A program made the position numbers and the translations under genes. A stretch of DNA of 36,105 nucleotides from Tannerella sp. (GTDB taxonomy: Bacteria; Bacteroidota; Bacteroidia; Bacteroidales; Tannerellaceae), in the NCBI GenBank assembly GCA_031270465.1, contig JAISXP010000059.1, forward strand, positions 1-36,105, given 5' to 3'. The notes beneath the pieces are model-generated. The model was not told the origin of the DNA. It saw only the letters and a program-made list of their open reading frames with translations, and did not search any database. How positions within the stretch are numbered: the stretch's first letter is position 1; the number at the start of each line of letters is the position of its first letter. Positions 34,997-36,105 of the stretch are shown one piece after another.

Positions 34997-35156
34997 TTGT
35001 CTTGCTTTTTTTATTTTATCTTTTTACTGTTACCGTTTTTTTATTTTTTCATAGTCTGCCATGTCTTTTTCCGTTCGGACGGCTCTACTGTTATGTATAG
35101 AGTGGGTTATAATGCCGAAATCTATCACCCGGTACCGTCTTTTTTACTGTCGGGCG

Positions 35157-35188
35157 CAAAATTAAAACAATAAACACAAAATCGCAAA
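35157..35188 (-). promoter_or_regulatory. predicted Bacteroidetes-type promoter of the Hsp70/Clp-FtsH operon
   Basis: Minus strand TTTG (35185-35188), N20, TAATTTTG (35157-35164); ~155 nt long 5' UTR before ATG 34996. Confidence 0.6.
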
Positions 35189-35269
35189 TAATTTTTTCTT
35201 AATGTCCGGACGGGGATGTTTTTTATTTCGTCGCGGAGATATGGGGGGACTGAATGACTGTAATATGTT

Positions 35270-35316
35270 CTGTGTCTCTCCGTGTAACTTTTTTTTACAC
35301 GGAGAGAGACACACAG
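35270..35316. repeat. dispersed palindromic (REP-like) element, copy 2
   Basis: CTGTGTCTCTCCGTGTAA-ctttttt-TTACACGGAGAGAGACACACAG; shares TCTCTCCGTGTAA core with 17541-17606. Confidence 0.75.
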
Positions 35317-35325
35317 AGGGAAATG

Positions 35326-36105
35326 CTATGATGTGCCGTGGTACGCAAGGAGTATTTTTACCGTTTCGGTATGGCCATTCCTGGCCGCTTTTTTCAGTGC
35401 GGTTTCGCCATATTCGTCACTGATATTTACATCGGCGCCATGCGCAAGAAGGACCTTTACCGTTTCGGTATGGCCATTCTCTGACGCCTTCATCAGTGCA
35501 GTATCGCCATCGTAAATATAATCTGTGCCGGTACTCTCGTTGATATAATCGCCATAGTGTTCGTTCACGGCGTTTATATCCGCACCGTGCGCAAGGAGAA
35601 CTTTTACTGTTTCGGTATGGCCGTCTTCGGCTGCCACTATCAGCGGGGTATTGTTATACCATTCACTGTCTCTTGCATTCACATCGACGCCGTGTGCAAG
35701 GAGAGCTTTTACGGTTTCGACGAAGCCTTCTTTGGCTGCCAGTATCAGCGCTCTTTCGTCTCCTTCCGAGTTCATGTTTTCGACGTTTACATCAACGCCC
35801 TGCGCAAGGAGAAATTCGATCATATCGCCGCTGAGTACATCGTCCGCATCGTATATTTCCTTTATATCATTTATATTGGCGCCGTGTGCAAGGAGCAATT
35901 TCATCATTTCGACACAGTTTCCACAGTCTTCACAGTATGCATACATCAGTGCGGTGTTGCCCTCTTCGTCACGTGCATTTATATCGGCGCCATGCTCAAG
36001 GAGTATCTTTACCGTTTCGAGCCTCCAGGAACAGGATGCATACATCAGTGCGGTTTCGCCATATTCGTCACTGATATTTACATCGGCGCCATGCTCAAGG
36101 AGTAT
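35326..36105 (-). CDS. ankyrin-repeat protein, partial (5' end beyond window)
   Basis: Repeated 'TETVKVLLAHGADVNxxD...GxTALMKAxENGH'; frame stays open to 36105 (ILLEHGADVNISDEYGETALMYASCSWRL upstream of the listed ORF start). Confidence 0.92.
   Translation of the reverse strand: MLLEHGADVNISDEYGETALMYASCSWRLETVKILLEHGADINARDEEGNTALMYAYCEDCGNCVEMMKLLLAHGANINDIKEIYDADDVLSGDMIEFLLAQGVDVNVENMNSEGDERALILAAKEGFVETVKALLAHGVDVNARDSEWYNNTPLIVAAEDGHTETVKVLLAHGADINAVNEHYGDYINESTGTDYIYDGDTALMKASENGHTETVKVLLAHGADVNISDEYGETALKKAARNGHTETVKILLAYHGTS
35395..36094. repeat. long near-identical DNA repeats within ankyrin gene
   Basis: Identical 49 bp CAGTGCGGTTTCGCCATATTCGTCACTGATATTTACATCGGCGCCATGC at 35395-35443 and 36046-36094; also 24-bp identity 35357-35380 / 35456-35479 (99-bp = 33-aa period). 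Confidence 0.9.

Noticed and set aside
17541-35316. Treating the two palindromic repeats as the boundaries of one mobile island
   Set aside because: Segment contains core genes (argS) and there is no integrase, tRNA site or transposase; shared repeats are more likely a dispersed family.
35326-36105. Ankyrin repeats considered as CRISPR-like or VNTR array
   Set aside because: Repeats are in-frame 99-bp coding units with clear ankyrin consensus.

Overview
The window looks like a Bacteroidetes/Bacteroidales chromosome segment: several perfect TAnnTTTG -7 promoter elements with TTTG 19-20 nt upstream, SusC/D-free sugar loci, and Bacteroidetes-type regulators. From left to right it contains: (i) a sugar or sugar-acid catabolic cluster (C-terminus of a DUF6807/PmoA-like protein, an ACS-type MFS transporter, a URO-D-family protein, a Gfo/Idh/MocA oxidoreductase) followed by a degraded gene remnant; (ii) a Crp/Fnr regulator plus DHA2-type MFS exporter, and a PspC-uvrB-DUF1460 operon; (iii) a xylose operon (NUDIX/NrtR-type regulator, xylulokinase, GH30 lipoprotein, xylose isomerase, xylose symporter); (iv) argS, a Tat-signal aldo/keto reductase with Fe-S motifs, a DUF6599-like protein and TerC; (v) the highlight, a minus-strand operon (~34996 to 22773) that appears to encode a self-contained membrane-linked chaperone-protease machine: a large multi-TM protein with a degenerate J-like N-terminus, a periplasmic coiled-coil/TM protein with a cytosolic GrpE-like head, two tandemly duplicated Hsp70 paralogues (one with a G-to-D change in the phosphate-2 loop), and a 1153-aa Clp_N/ClpB-type AAA + receiver-like + FtsH-type AAA + M41 protease fusion; (vi) an ankyrin-repeat gene running off the right edge. 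Two copies of a dispersed palindromic element (CCGTGTCTCTCCGTGTAA...) lie downstream of xylT and of the ankyrin gene. All family calls are from reading motifs in the sequence; no database search was run.
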